Shown: piece by piece, positions 7,209-15,624 of the stretch
How the letters are laid out: each line of letters begins with the position of its first letter
Numbering within the stretch: position 1 is the first letter of the stretch
NCBI RefSeq assembly: GCF_003640665.1
Contig: NZ_QQXL01000004.1
Span: forward strand, 176,858 to 240,857
Direction: 5' to 3'
Origin: Galactobacter caseinivorans
Lineage (GTDB): Bacteria > Actinomycetota > Actinomycetes > Actinomycetales > Micrococcaceae
DNA length: 64,000 bases
The notes under the pieces: model-generated
Databases searched by the model: none
Told to the model about the DNA's origin: nothing
What the model saw: the letters and a program-made list of their open reading frames with translations, nothing else
Program-made: the position numbers and the translations under genes

Positions 7209-8245
7209 TGGACGTCCTGGGAATTGTCCTGACCGTGCTGCTTCTCGCCGCCAACTTCTTCTTTGTTGGCGCGGAGTTCGCGCTGATCTCTGCGCGCCGC
7301 TCCATCATTGAGCCCCTGGCGCGGGAGGGAAGCCGCCGCGCCAAAATGACCCTGTGGGCCATCGAGAATGTCTCTCTGATGATGGCGGGCGCTCAGCTGG
7401 GCATCACGGTCTGTTCCTTGGCTTTGGGGTACGTCACCAAGCCGATGGTTAAGTACGCGGTGGCCGGCCCGTTTGAGGCGTGGGGCATGTCAGATCTGTG
7501 GATCGACGTGCTCTCCTACGCCATCGCTCTGGCGCTGGTGACGTACCTGCACGTGGTGCTTGGCGAGATGGTCCCCAAGAACATTGCGCTCTCCGGCCCG
7601 GAGAAGACGGCCATGGCCATGGGGCCCGCGCTGGTGGTGGTCGTGAAGTTCCTGCGCCCGCTCCTGTGGATCATGAATGCCTGCGGCAACGGCATCCTTC
7701 GCCTCTTCAAGGTCACCCCCCAGGACGAGGTCACCAGCGCGTTTACCCGCGACGAGGTGGCGGACCTGGTCGCCGAATCCCGTGAGGGCGGGCTGCTTGA
7801 CGGTCAGGACGAGCGCCTCTTGATGGGCGCGCTCGCCTTTGAGTCCCGCACCATCGGCTCCGTCGCGATCCCCTTGGCGCAGGTCCAGACCCTGCCTTCC
7901 GGGGCCACGCCGGCAGAGGTGGAGGCCGCGGCGGCCAACGGCTTCAGCCGTTTCCCGCTGGTAGCGCCCGACGGCGTGTGGCTGGGTTATGTGCACGTGA
8001 AGGACGTGATCGGGGCGGATGCAGAGCGCCGCGAGCGCCCCCTGTCCGCGGACATGGTGCGCGAACTACCCCGCTTCCAGGCGGACAAGGCCGTGCGCCC
8101 TGCGCTGAGTCGCATGCAACGCGAGGGCGCCCACCTGGCGTTGGCCGTGGATGCGGCGGGTGAGCCGGTGGGCGTGGTGACTCTGGAGGATGTGTTGGAG
8201 GAACTGGTGGGGCAGGTCAGGGACGACAGCCGCTCGGCGAGCTGA
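7208..8245 (+). CDS. Second CNNM/CorC-HlyC family transporter, lacking the CorC_HlyC domain
   Basis: 345 residues with the same plan as its upstream neighbour: DUF21 membrane domain (GAEFALISARR, AQLGITVCSLALGYV, LGEMVPKNIAL) then a CBS pair ending GVVTLEDVLEELVGQVRDD. It stops right after the CBS pair, without the usual C-terminal CorC_HlyC domain of about 80 residues. Tandem CNNM genes are frequent in Actinobacteria; a heterodimer is possible. The ATG overlaps the previous stop. Confidence 0.9.
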   Translation: MDVLGIVLTVLLLAANFFFVGAEFALISARRSIIEPLAREGSRRAKMTLWAIENVSLMMAGAQLGITVCSLALGYVTKPMVKYAVAGPFEAWGMSDLWIDVLSYAIALALVTYLHVVLGEMVPKNIALSGPEKTAMAMGPALVVVVKFLRPLLWIMNACGNGILRLFKVTPQDEVTSAFTRDEVADLVAESREGGLLDGQDERLLMGALAFESRTIGSVAIPLAQVQTLPSGATPAEVEAAAANGFSRFPLVAPDGVWLGYVHVKDVIGADAERRERPLSADMVRELPRFQADKAVRPALSRMQREGAHLALAVDAAGEPVGVVTLEDVLEELVGQVRDDSRSAS

Positions 8246-8262
8246 CGCGGAGCCGGTGCGCG

Positions 8263-8308
8263 GGGCCCGCGGGGTTAGGCTGAATTGAGACCCGGCCCCC
8301 GCGGGCCC
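8263..8308 (+). terminator. Hairpin terminator after the CNNM pair
   Basis: GGGCCCGCGGGG (8263-8274) pairs perfectly with CCCCGCGGGCCC (8297-8308) across a 22-base loop, followed by TTCCGTTT. It begins 17 bases after the second CNNM stop. The loop contains TTAGGCT, which resembles a -10 box for the MFS gene that follows. Confidence 0.6.
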
Positions 8309-8331
8309 TTCCGTTTGGCGAGAGGAATCCC

Positions 8332-9705
8332 GTGCCACGCCCACGCAGCGATGCCGCCCCCGCGCAGGGGCGTTCGCCGTGGTTGTGGGTCCTGGTGGGT
8401 GCCGCCGTCTTCACGCAGACCGGCCTGAACCTGCTGCGTCCCGTCACCTCTTACAAGCTGCTGGACTTTGGCGCGGATGCGACGGCGATCGGCATCGCGA
8501 CGGCCGCCTACGCGGTGATCCCGCTGGTGGTGGCCGTGTGGATGGGGCGCCTCTCCGACCGGGTGATTCGCCTGAGATTCCTGCTCCTGGCTGGAGCGGT
8601 GCTGTTGGGCCTTGGCGGGGCAGGGCTGGCGGTGGCGCCCGGACTGGCCGGCGTGATTGTTGCCTCCACCGTCCTGGGCTTTGGGCACCTACTCTTCACC
8701 ATCGCTGGCCAGAGCTCCATCGCCAGGTATAGCGCCCCGCACCAGCTGGACGCGGGCTTTGGCTGGTTCACGGCCGCCTACTCCACCGGGCAGCTCCTGG
8801 GACCCCTGGCGGGCGGGTTGCTCCTGGGTGGGGGCGGAGTCGAAGGGCGGGCCGACGCCGTCAACCTGGCTCTGTGGGTGGGCGCCGTGGTCGCGGCCGC
8901 GGGCGGGCTGCTGCTGATCGCGCCGCTCCCGGGCTCCCCGCGGGACCGCCGGACCGAGTCGCCCGGCCCCGCGGCGCCGGGCACAGCGGACCCAGGCACA
9001 GCTGACCCTGCTGCGCAGGGCACAGGGAACCGGGCGCAGTCCGGAGGAGGCGACCAGCCGCCGTCGGGCGCTGACCGGGTCCTCAGTGGCGCCGCCGCGG
9101 ATCCGGGGAAGCCGACCGTGTGGCGGATCCTGCGGATTCCGGGCCTGCCGAGCATCATGCTTGGCGCGCTGAGCCTACTGGCCATGCTGGACATCCTCAC
9201 GGCGTTCCTCCCGGTCGTGGGAGAGGAACTGGGGGTGGGGCCGGAGGTGGTCGGATTCTTGCTGGCGATGCGGGCCGGCGCGTCCATCGTGTGCCGCTCC
9301 ATGCTGCCGTGGCTGGTGCGCCGGTTCAGCCGCAGGCGGCTGATGCTGTGGTGCCTCTTTGGCGCGGGGGTGACCCTGGCGCTGCCGCCGCTCGCGCTGG
9401 CTTGGTGGCCCGGGCTGGCTGGGGTGATCGTGGCCGGTGCGCTGCTTGTGGTCGGCGGATTCTTCCTGGGGATTGGCCAGCCGCTGAGCATGAGCGCCAT
9501 TTCCCAATCTGTGCCGGGCAGTTGGCGTGGGTCAGCGCTGGCGGTGAGGCTGATGGGAAACCGGGCGGGGCAGGTGGCGATGCCGTTGCTGGCTGGGTTG
9601 GTCGCCGCTCCGTGGGGGCCGGCCGGGGCCATATGGCTTAGCTGCGCGCTGCTGGGGTGGGCAGGCTGGGCGGAGGTGCGCCGACCACGCAGCGATACCA
9701 CGTGA
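8332..9705 (+). CDS. MFS transporter
   Basis: 457 residues from a GTG preceded by GAGAGG. About twelve membrane segments are visible, with the motif-A-like loop WMGRLSDRVIRLRF after segment 2. A long hydrophilic Gly/Ala/Pro-rich loop (about residues 205-262) separates the two six-helix halves. The substrate cannot be read from the sequence; general efflux is the default. Its stop is followed three bases later by a TTATCCACA sequence. Confidence 0.85.
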   Translation: MPRPRSDAAPAQGRSPWLWVLVGAAVFTQTGLNLLRPVTSYKLLDFGADATAIGIATAAYAVIPLVVAVWMGRLSDRVIRLRFLLLAGAVLLGLGGAGLAVAPGLAGVIVASTVLGFGHLLFTIAGQSSIARYSAPHQLDAGFGWFTAAYSTGQLLGPLAGGLLLGGGGVEGRADAVNLALWVGAVVAAAGGLLLIAPLPGSPRDRRTESPGPAAPGTADPGTADPAAQGTGNRAQSGGGDQPPSGADRVLSGAAADPGKPTVWRILRIPGLPSIMLGALSLLAMLDILTAFLPVVGEELGVGPEVVGFLLAMRAGASIVCRSMLPWLVRRFSRRRLMLWCLFGAGVTLALPPLALAWWPGLAGVIVAGALLVVGGFFLGIGQPLSMSAISQSVPGSWRGSALAVRLMGNRAGQVAMPLLAGLVAAPWGPAGAIWLSCALLGWAGWAEVRRPRSDTT

Positions 9706-9707
9706 AC

Positions 9708-9716
9708 TTATCCACA
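9708..9716 (+). promoter_or_regulatory. Consensus DnaA-box sequence
   Basis: TTATCCACA is a perfect DnaA-box consensus in the gap between the MFS gene and the HD-domain gene. A second lies at 25196-25204 and a third at 63006-63014. It is isolated, so it is not an origin; a role in DnaA titration or local control is only possible. Confidence 0.4.
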
Positions 9717-9823
9717 ACTCTGGGCAGTTCAACAGCGCTGTGTCGGCCCCATTGTCTAGGCTAAGAGGTGACAGAGCAGGACCGCTCAGGACGGCGCGGC
9801 CGTCCGGACACCCAGGAGGACGT

Positions 9824-10273
9824 GTGGAACGCAGGGACCTCACCATTCCGGCGCGGGTGCTCGCCACGAGCGCTCACGCGGGTCAGCAGGACAAGGCTGG
9901 CCGCCCCTACATTGAGCACCCGGCGCGCGTCGCCGCCCTGGTTGCGCAGGACGTGGGCCCGCGCCACGCAGCGGTGGCCGTGGCCTGGTTGCATGACGTA
10001 GTAGAGGACACGGACGTGACGCTAGAACAGATCCGGCAGGCGTTTGGGGATCAGATCGCCGCAGGCGTGGATGCCATGACGCGCAGGTCCGGGGAGGAAC
10101 CGGACGCCTATTACGCGCGGGTGCGCGCGGACCAGCTGGCGCTCGCCGTGAAGCGGGCGGATATCGCAGACAACACCGACCCGGCTCGCGTCGCCTTGCT
10201 TGATCACGCCACGGCCACGCGGCTGGCGGGTAAGTACCGCCATGCCCGCGCGGAGCTGGGGTTGGCGAGCTAG
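9824..10273 (+). CDS. HD-domain hydrolase, MESH1/RelA-SpoT hydrolase-like
   Basis: 149 residues from the GTG at 9824, chosen because AGGAGG (9814-9819) sits just before it. The motifs HAGQQDKAGRPYIEHPARV (H18, H32) and WLHDVVEDT (H57-D58, E61-D62) form the metal-binding set of single-domain ppGpp-hydrolase relatives. Family members remove pyrophosphate from (p)ppGpp or act on related nucleotides. A TAGGCT -10-like box lies at 9755-9760. It overlaps the convergent DUF4188 gene by four bases. Confidence 0.85.
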   Translation: MERRDLTIPARVLATSAHAGQQDKAGRPYIEHPARVAALVAQDVGPRHAAVAVAWLHDVVEDTDVTLEQIRQAFGDQIAAGVDAMTRRSGEEPDAYYARVRADQLALAVKRADIADNTDPARVALLDHATATRLAGKYRHARAELGLAS

Positions 10274-10761
10274 GCCCCGTTGACGGGCGGTTCCTGGCCC
10301 ATGCGTTGCTTGGCCGTGCGCTGGCCCGCGCCGATCGGGACGTGCTCGGTGGCCGCGGCGACGCCGAATTCCGGCATATTCACGTAAATGGACTCGCGCG
10401 TGCCCGGGGAACTGACGTAGGTCTCGTGCCAGATGCCCACGGCCGGATGATCACCCACGGACGTCACGTAGCGGCGCCACGGGTCCACGTGCGGGCGGTC
10501 CTTGGCGGAGGCGAAGGCCCGCAGCTTCTCCGGGCTTTCCCAGTACTGCAGCACCAACACGGTCCTGCCGATCCAGAGGTGCCAGCCCAGCAACCCATCC
10601 TGCGGGTGGCGGGCCAGGAACGCGATCATGCGGGGCATAGCAACAAAGACGGGTAGCCACTTATCTACGCGCCACAGCTGGTTAAAGCGCATGCCGATCA
10701 TGAACACCGTGACATCCCCCTGAGGGTTTGCCGTGAACCGACCTGGGAAGACCTTGGGCAT
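10270..10761 (-). CDS. DUF4188 domain protein
   Basis: 163 residues from the ATG at 10761, preceded by GGGGA; a TTG five codons upstream is possible. Recognisable segments are PGRFTANPQGDVTVFMIGMR, LVLQYWESPEKLRAFA and GIWHETYVSSPGTRESIYVNMP. These fit the DUF4188 family, dimeric alpha-beta-barrel-like proteins related to haem monooxygenase/fluorothreonyl-type folds of unknown biochemical role. It overlaps the HD gene tail to tail. Confidence 0.8.
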   Translation of the reverse strand: MPKVFPGRFTANPQGDVTVFMIGMRFNQLWRVDKWLPVFVAMPRMIAFLARHPQDGLLGWHLWIGRTVLVLQYWESPEKLRAFASAKDRPHVDPWRRYVTSVGDHPAVGIWHETYVSSPGTRESIYVNMPEFGVAAATEHVPIGAGQRTAKQRMGQEPPVNGA

Positions 10762-10833
10762 GATGTCCCCGTTCAACGTAGATGGATATTGGAGCTACCC
10801 AGTGAACCCTACGCTGAAATGGGTGGCTGCGCC

Positions 10834-11241
10834 TTAAGCGACCGTGAAACCCAGATGCAACTCGGCAAAACGGGTTCCGAGCTGCTCCTCCAGATCCGGG
10901 ATCAGCACCTGGTCAACGCGGGTGCTCACCCGCTCCGTGGCCTCGGCCGAGACCAGCGAGCATTCCAAGTGCAGATGCAGGTGATCGCCGCTGCCCGTGG
11001 TGGTGCACAGAACCCGGACCACGTCCGGATCCTCAGCTAGGCGTTCCGCCGCAAGGTCCGTCAGAAGCGTGAGGCGTTCCTGCCAGCCGGCGTGGACGGA
11101 GCGACTGGACGGTTGGGGGAGCGGGCCGGTGCCCAACGTGGGGTCAAGGATGAGTTCCAGTTCCACGGTGGGGGGTGCGGAGGGCTCGTTGCGCGCCTGC
11201 GCGGCGGTGGCTGATTCGGGGTTGTTGGCGAGGGTGCTCAT
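10834..11241 (-). CDS. Conserved hypothetical protein
   Basis: 135 residues from the ATG at 11241, which has GAGAGGA upstream on the minus strand. The first 50 residues are Ala/Pro/Asn-rich and probably disordered. The folded part holds LTLLTDLAAERLAEDPDVVRV, GSGDHLHLHLECSLV and a C-terminal ELHLGFTVA. There is no signal peptide or membrane segment. I do not recognise the family. Confidence 0.6.
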   Translation of the reverse strand: MSTLANNPESATAAQARNEPSAPPTVELELILDPTLGTGPLPQPSSRSVHAGWQERLTLLTDLAAERLAEDPDVVRVLCTTTGSGDHLHLHLECSLVSAEATERVSTRVDQVLIPDLEEQLGTRFAELHLGFTVA

Positions 11242-11583
11242 GGGGTTGTCCTCTCGGCATTGGGGGGTCACCGTTGGGCCGCCTGTGCCCCGCCGGGACG
11301 GGTCACCTGCCGCTTGCAAGTGGTTCTGGAAGGTTCGCACGGGCCAGGGCCGTGAGCAAGCATCGGGCAGGTGAATGAGGGCCTCAGGGCGGGCCGCCCC
11401 TGCCGGGCGAGGAGGGGCCGCTCCGTTGCTGTGAGGGCGTGCGAGTGTGCGCGTCCGGACGGGTGGTGGGATGCGCCGATCGGGGGCCCTGCCGGGGCAG
11501 TCTTTGCTGGGACTTGCCTGTTGATTTACCCCATGAAGCGCTGATGACCGCCCGTGACGCGGGCCCGGCCGGTGGGGGGCCAG
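11242..11583. other. Intergenic stretch with no recognised gene
   Basis: No frame here has convincing coding features or a ribosome site linked to a protein-like translation. It includes the ribosome site of the minus-strand gene ending at 10834, and GC-rich sequence. I see no clear promoter, hairpin or repeat. Confidence 0.5.
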
Positions 11584-12093
11584 CTAGAGCAGCTTGCGGA
11601 CCGTGTTGAGGTTGCGCGTGGTGATGAACGGTTTGTACTTGGGCTGGGCACTCATCTTCGCAAAGGCAGTGTCCGTGCTGCTGCCCTTGGGGCAGGCCCA
11701 ATAGAGCACTTCCTCGCCCCCGGAAACGGGCTCTTGCGCCTCCAGCGCCGCGACGCCCAGGGCGTGGAGCACCTTCTGGTTGGAACCGAAGACCACATAG
11801 GCGTGGTGCTCCACGTCCTCGTCAAAGGGGTACGCGGAGACGATGCGTGCCAGGCGCTGCCGCGGTTCCAAGACAATCCACGCGTCATAGCCAAAGCGCG
11901 CGCCCAGCTCCGTCTCGATCTGCGCCTTCAGTGCGGCGGGGGTGCCGGCGGCGCTGAACAGGACGTTGCCCGTGGCCAGCACCGTGCGCACCCCCTCAAA
12001 GCCCAGGGACTGGAACAGCTCCTTCAAGTCGGCGCTGCGCACCGTCACCCCGCCCACATTGACCCCGCGCAGCAGGGCTACCCATTCGCTCAT
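11584..12093 (-). CDS. DUF1697 family protein
   Basis: 169 residues from the ATG at 12093. The opening WVALLRGVNVGG is the hallmark of DUF1697, followed by ADLKELFQSLGFEGVRTVLATGNVLF and a C-terminal ITTRNLNTVRKLL, both typical of the family. Length matches the family norm of about 170-180. Function is unknown; the fold is a ferredoxin-like duplication. The reading frame stays open far upstream (to about 13386), but that stretch is only the antisense of the DNA-repair gene. Confidence 0.85.
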   Translation of the reverse strand: MSEWVALLRGVNVGGVTVRSADLKELFQSLGFEGVRTVLATGNVLFSAAGTPAALKAQIETELGARFGYDAWIVLEPRQRLARIVSAYPFDEDVEHHAYVVFGSNQKVLHALGVAALEAQEPVSGGEEVLYWACPKGSSTDTAFAKMSAQPKYKPFITTRNLNTVRKLL

Positions 12094-12152
12094 GTGGACG
12101 AGACTACGGAGCACCCCCGACAGTGTGGGTTCCTGACGGGCGATTCTCCCGG

Positions 12153-12202
12153 CCCCGGGCCTGTCCCTCGCCACCGCCCCGGGCCTGTCCCTCGCCCCGG
12201 GC
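12153..12202. repeat. Short GC-rich direct repeats
   Basis: CCCCGGGCCTGTCCCTCGCC occurs at 12153-12172 and again at 12177-12196, with a third partial CCCCGGGC at 12195-12202. It precedes a long palindrome and a CGTCGTCGGGC motif (12206-12216). Confidence 0.8.
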
Positions 12203-12222
12203 ACCCGTCGTCGGGCCGGTCC

Positions 12223-12281
12223 AAGCGGGCCTATCGACGAGAAGCGTCCTTCACGCCCGCTTCTCGTCGATAAGCCCGCTT
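12223..12281 (-). repeat. 59-bp palindromic interspersed repeat (minus orientation)
   Basis: A 24-bp arm (12223-12246) pairs with 12258-12281 with one mismatch across an 11-base loop. Read on the minus strand it aligns end to end with three copies at 48222-48280, 48382-48440 and 48505-48563, all opening AAGCGGGCTTATCGACGAG. It lies in the divergent gap between the DUF1697 gene and the alkylation-repair gene, so it is not simply a terminator. Confidence 0.85.
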
Positions 12282-12339
12282 GAGTCGGGGTGGCGTGGCA
12301 CCCTAGTTCGAGAGGCGCCGCACCCGCCGCGCCGCCCCC

Positions 12340-13455
12340 ATGCCCAGGAGCGTGCCCGTGCCCACCGCAGATGAACTGCTCGGAAGAGAGCAAGCGGCCG
12401 CCTTGCACCGAGGCCTCGCGCAGGCCAGCGGGACGCCGCTGCCGACGCTCGCCCGCGCCGTCGAGCAGTTGGAGGGGCAGGCGCTGGCCGCCCGCGCCAA
12501 GGAGCTGGCCCGCGCCGCCCTCGCGGACCTCCCGCCCGGGGCGCCCGCGATCGCGGCGGTCCGCGCCGCGGCCGCGGATCCCGACTTTGCCGGCTGGCTG
12601 ATCTGGCCCGCCGGCCTGGTGGCGGCGCAGGCCGCGCTGGCGGCCGGCCGAGGGCGGAACTTCGACGACGCCATGGACGTCCTGGGGCTGCTGACCCCGC
12701 GCAATACCTCGGAGTTTTCCATCCGGCCCCTGCTGGCCGCGGATCATTCGCGCGCCCTGGCGATCATGCGGGAGTGGACCACCCATGAGAACTTCCACGT
12801 GCGGCGCCTGGCGAGCGAGGGCGCCCGGCCGTACCTGCCGTGGGGGCAGCGCATTCCCGCGCTGGTGCGGGACCCGCTCCTGACCCTGCCCATCCTGGAC
12901 GCGTTGCGCGATGATCCCGAGGACTTTGTGCGCCGCTCCGTGGCCAATCACCTCAACGATCACAGCCGCGAGCACGGCGCGTGGGTGCTGCAGACCGCGG
13001 CCCGCTGGGCCGGGGAGGGCGGCGCGCACCACGCGTGGGTCGTGAAGCATTCCCTGCGCACGCTGGTGAAGCGCGGGGACCCTGGCGCGTTGGCCCTGCT
13101 GGGTTTCGAGCGCGTTCCGGTGCAGGTGACGGGCCCGGTGCTCGACGCCGCAGTGGTGCCTTTTGGCGGCGCGGTCACCCTGGGTGCCACCGTGCGCAAT
13201 ACGGGCCGGGCGAGCGCCCGGCTGGCGATCGACTTTGCGCTGCTGTTGCCCGGATCCCGTGGCGAGCAGCGGCGCAAGGTCTTCAAGTGGGCCACCCCCA
13301 CGCTGGAGCCGGGGCAGAGCCTGGAGCTGAGCAAGCGGTACTCGTTTAAACCCATCTCCACCCGGCGCTACTACCCGGGAACCCATGGCTTTGAGGTGCT
13401 GGTGAACGGGGAAAGCTTTGGGCCGACGGGCTTTGAGGTGCTACCCCCGCGGTGA
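12340..13455 (+). CDS. DNA alkylation repair protein, AlkC/AlkD HEAT-repeat glycosylase type
   Basis: 371 residues. The first 270 are helical HEAT-like repeats, with family segments REWTTHENFHVRRLASEGARP and DDPEDFVRRSVANHLNDHSR. The last 100 residues are strand-rich (VTLGATVRNTGRASARLAIDFAL, then LEPGQSLELSKRYSF), matching the immunoglobulin-like domain known in AlkC-type enzymes. Such glycosylases excise 3-methylcytosine, 3-methyladenine or 7-methylguanine without base flipping. No good ribosome site precedes the ATG at 12340, so the start is uncertain. It ends three bases from the convergent DeoR gene. Confidence 0.85.
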   Translation: MPRSVPVPTADELLGREQAAALHRGLAQASGTPLPTLARAVEQLEGQALAARAKELARAALADLPPGAPAIAAVRAAAADPDFAGWLIWPAGLVAAQAALAAGRGRNFDDAMDVLGLLTPRNTSEFSIRPLLAADHSRALAIMREWTTHENFHVRRLASEGARPYLPWGQRIPALVRDPLLTLPILDALRDDPEDFVRRSVANHLNDHSREHGAWVLQTAARWAGEGGAHHAWVVKHSLRTLVKRGDPGALALLGFERVPVQVTGPVLDAAVVPFGGAVTLGATVRNTGRASARLAIDFALLLPGSRGEQRRKVFKWATPTLEPGQSLELSKRYSFKPISTRRYYPGTHGFEVLVNGESFGPTGFEVLPPR

Positions 13456-13457
13456 CC

Positions 13458-14237
13458 TCACACCAGATGCACCTGAGCGCCCTCCGCGGCGAACTCCTCT
13501 AACAGGGTGCCCGGCGCGTCCCGCGTGGTGACCAGGTGATCCACCTGAGAAAGCGTGGCGAAGCGGAAGGTCGCCGTGGAGAGCAGCTTGGAGGCCGGGG
13601 CCACCACGATGCGCCGGGCCGCGGCGCGCGTGGCCGCCGCCTTCACCGCGGACTCCTGCGCGGTGGTGGCGGTGAGCCCGTGCGCGGCCGACGCAGCGCA
13701 CGGGCCAAGGACCACCACATCCGCGCTGATGGACTCCAACGCCTGGACCGCCGCCGCCCCACTCATGGCTTGAGAATCCGGTTCCACCGGCCCGCCGGGC
13801 AACACCACGCGCGGCAACGTGCCCTCCGCTAAGACGGCGGCGGCGTGCAGGGACAGCGGGATGACGGTGAGGTCGCGACCGGCCAGCAACGTGGCGACGG
13901 TGAAGCACGTGGTGCCGGAGTCCAGGACCACTGAGTCGCCGTCGCTCAGCAGCGCGGCGACCGCGGCGCCCAGCCGCTCGTTGACCTCCCGCTTGGCCTC
14001 GTAGCGCTGGCGGAACGGTGCGCCAGCCACGCCGCGTTGGGGCAGGGCCTCGGCGCCACCGTGGGTGCGGCGCACGTGGCCTGCTCTGACCAGCTCCACC
14101 AGGTCCCGACGGATCGTCACGGGGGAGGCGCCGGTGAGCTGGCTCAGGGCCTCCACGCTCAGGCTGCGACTGGAATTGATCGCCCGAACGATCATGGAGA
14201 GGCGATGTGATCGTTGCACCCGATCATTCAAGCCCAT
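13458..14237 (-). CDS. DeoR-family transcriptional regulator
   Basis: 259 residues. The DeoR helix-turn-helix is at about residues 12-60 (INSSRSLSVEALSQLTGASP, then TIRRDLVELVRAGHVRRTHGGAEA). A sugar-phosphate-sensing domain follows with LSDGDSVVLDSGTTCF. The start at 14237 gives the standard N-terminal spacing; an internal ATG at 14195 is the alternative. It is divergent from an MFS gene whose start lies only about 14 bp away, and palindromic half-sites lie within this region. Sugar-type effector control of the MFS gene is inferred. Confidence 0.88.
   Translation of the reverse strand: MGLNDRVQRSHRLSMIVRAINSSRSLSVEALSQLTGASPVTIRRDLVELVRAGHVRRTHGGAEALPQRGVAGAPFRQRYEAKREVNERLGAAVAALLSDGDSVVLDSGTTCFTVATLLAGRDLTVIPLSLHAAAVLAEGTLPRVVLPGGPVEPDSQAMSGAAAVQALESISADVVVLGPCAASAAHGLTATTAQESAVKAAATRAAARRIVVAPASKLLSTATFRFATLSQVDHLVTTRDAPGTLLEEFAAEGAQVHLV
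14189..14226. promoter_or_regulatory. Putative DeoR operator half-sites
   Basis: TGATCG (14208-14213) and CGATCA (14221-14226) form an inverted repeat with seven bases between them, and another CGATCA lies at 14189-14194. They fall at the 5' end of the deoR reading frame, next to the divergent MFS start. Binding there could control both genes. Confidence 0.45.
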
Positions 14238-14250
14238 ACGGTCACTGCTT

Positions 14251-15501
14251 GTGAACACCTCCAAGCGCCCGCAGGGCAATGTGGGGCGCGCCCGGCTGGG
14301 GATCTCCCTGCAGTTCCTCACCAACGGCCTGGTCCTGGCCTCCCTGCTGCCGCGCCTGCCGGAGCTCAAGGAACGCTTTGGGCTCAGCGACGCCGAGTAC
14401 GGCCTGGCCGTGGTCTCCTTCCCGGCCGGCGCCATCCTGGCGGCCGCCCTGGCCGGGGTGCTGGTGCGCAGGCTGGGCCGCCTCCCCATCCTGATCGGCG
14501 GCACCGCCCTGCTGGCCGCAGCCCTCTTCCTGGCCGGAGTTGCCCCGCACCCGCTGATCTTCGTGGCGGCGTACGCGGTGGCAGGCGCCACGGACGCGGT
14601 GGTGGATGTGGCCCAGAATCTGCAGGGCCTGCGCGTCCAAGCGGTGCGCGGCACCACGATCATCAACTCCCTGCACGCCCTCTGGAGCGCGGGCGCGGTG
14701 ACCGGCGGCGCGCTGGCCGCCCTGGCCGCTGGTCTGGGCGTTCCGCTCTCGGTTCAGCTGGGCGTGACCGGAGTGCTCGTGGTGCTGGTGGCCTGGATCG
14801 GCGGCGTCTGGGCGGTCCGCGGGGTGGAGGTGGAGGTGGACCCCACGCCAACTGAACCGGCACCGGGAGGCAACCACGCGCCGTCGAGCACCGACCCGAC
14901 GGCGGCCAAGGGGCCCCCGCGCGCGGTGCGGCCCTCGTGGCGCACCTGGCTGCTGCTGGGCGCGCTCGTGGTGATCGGCAGCATGGGCAGCGCTTCGGAG
15001 GACGTGGTCAACAACTGGTCCACCCTGATCGGCGTGGGGGTGGCGGGCCTGGGCGCGGCGGCCGGAGTGGTGTACGTGGTGGGCTTCGGCGCCCAGTTTG
15101 TGGGCCGGCTCCTGGGAGACCCGCTCTCCGACCGCTTTGGCCGCTTGAACGTGGCCATGGTGGGCGCCGCGCTGGTGGCGATCGGCGCGGCCGTGGCCCT
15201 GGTGGTGGGCGGTGGCGTGGGCGTGCTGCTGGGCTTTGCGCTCATGGGCTACGGCTCCGCGACGCTGGTGCCCGCCGCCCTCGCCGCGGCGAACGAGGTG
15301 CCGGGGCTGAAACCGGGTACCGGTCTGTCCCTGGTGAGTTGGCTGATGCGCCTTGGCTTCCTGGTCACCTCGCCGCTGCTGGGCGCCGTGGCCCAGGGCG
15401 AGGGGCTGCGCAACGCGCTGTGGGTCCCGGTGATCGGCGGGATGGTGGCGTTGGCGGCCGTGACTGCGCTGCGAGTGCGCGACGGCGTTCGGGTCGGTTG
15501 A
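14251..15501 (+). CDS. MFS transporter, DeoR-associated
   Basis: 416 residues from the GTG at 14251. There are twelve membrane segments in two halves joined by a hydrophilic linker (about residues 190-225). Recognisable parts are LQFLTNGLVLASLLPRLPEL, the loop VLVRRLGRLP and the second-half SDRFGRLNVA. It resembles YbjJ/fucose-permease-like MFS members. The adjacent DeoR regulator suggests a sugar or sugar derivative as substrate. No ribosome site is seen, so the transcript may be leaderless. Confidence 0.82.
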   Translation: MNTSKRPQGNVGRARLGISLQFLTNGLVLASLLPRLPELKERFGLSDAEYGLAVVSFPAGAILAAALAGVLVRRLGRLPILIGGTALLAAALFLAGVAPHPLIFVAAYAVAGATDAVVDVAQNLQGLRVQAVRGTTIINSLHALWSAGAVTGGALAALAAGLGVPLSVQLGVTGVLVVLVAWIGGVWAVRGVEVEVDPTPTEPAPGGNHAPSSTDPTAAKGPPRAVRPSWRTWLLLGALVVIGSMGSASEDVVNNWSTLIGVGVAGLGAAAGVVYVVGFGAQFVGRLLGDPLSDRFGRLNVAMVGAALVAIGAAVALVVGGGVGVLLGFALMGYGSATLVPAALAAANEVPGLKPGTGLSLVSWLMRLGFLVTSPLLGAVAQGEGLRNALWVPVIGGMVALAAVTALRVRDGVRVG

Positions 15502-15624
15502 GCGGGCTGGCCAGGCGAGCGTTCGGGCCGCGCGAACGTCGCGAGAACCCAGTACGGTGAAGGCTGCACGGCAGAGTCGCCATCCACCCCGGGGGCGGCC
15601 ACGCACCGCGCCGGGGAGGCAGGC

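Noticed and set aside
9700-9760. Replication origin suggested by a DnaA box
   Set aside because: A single box without a cluster, an AT-rich unwinding region or dnaA/dnaN neighbours does not make an origin.
12094-13386. Upstream extension of the DUF1697 frame to 600 codons
   Set aside because: The added part is antisense to the alkylation-repair gene and crosses a palindrome. The family start RGVNVGG is right after the ATG at 12093.
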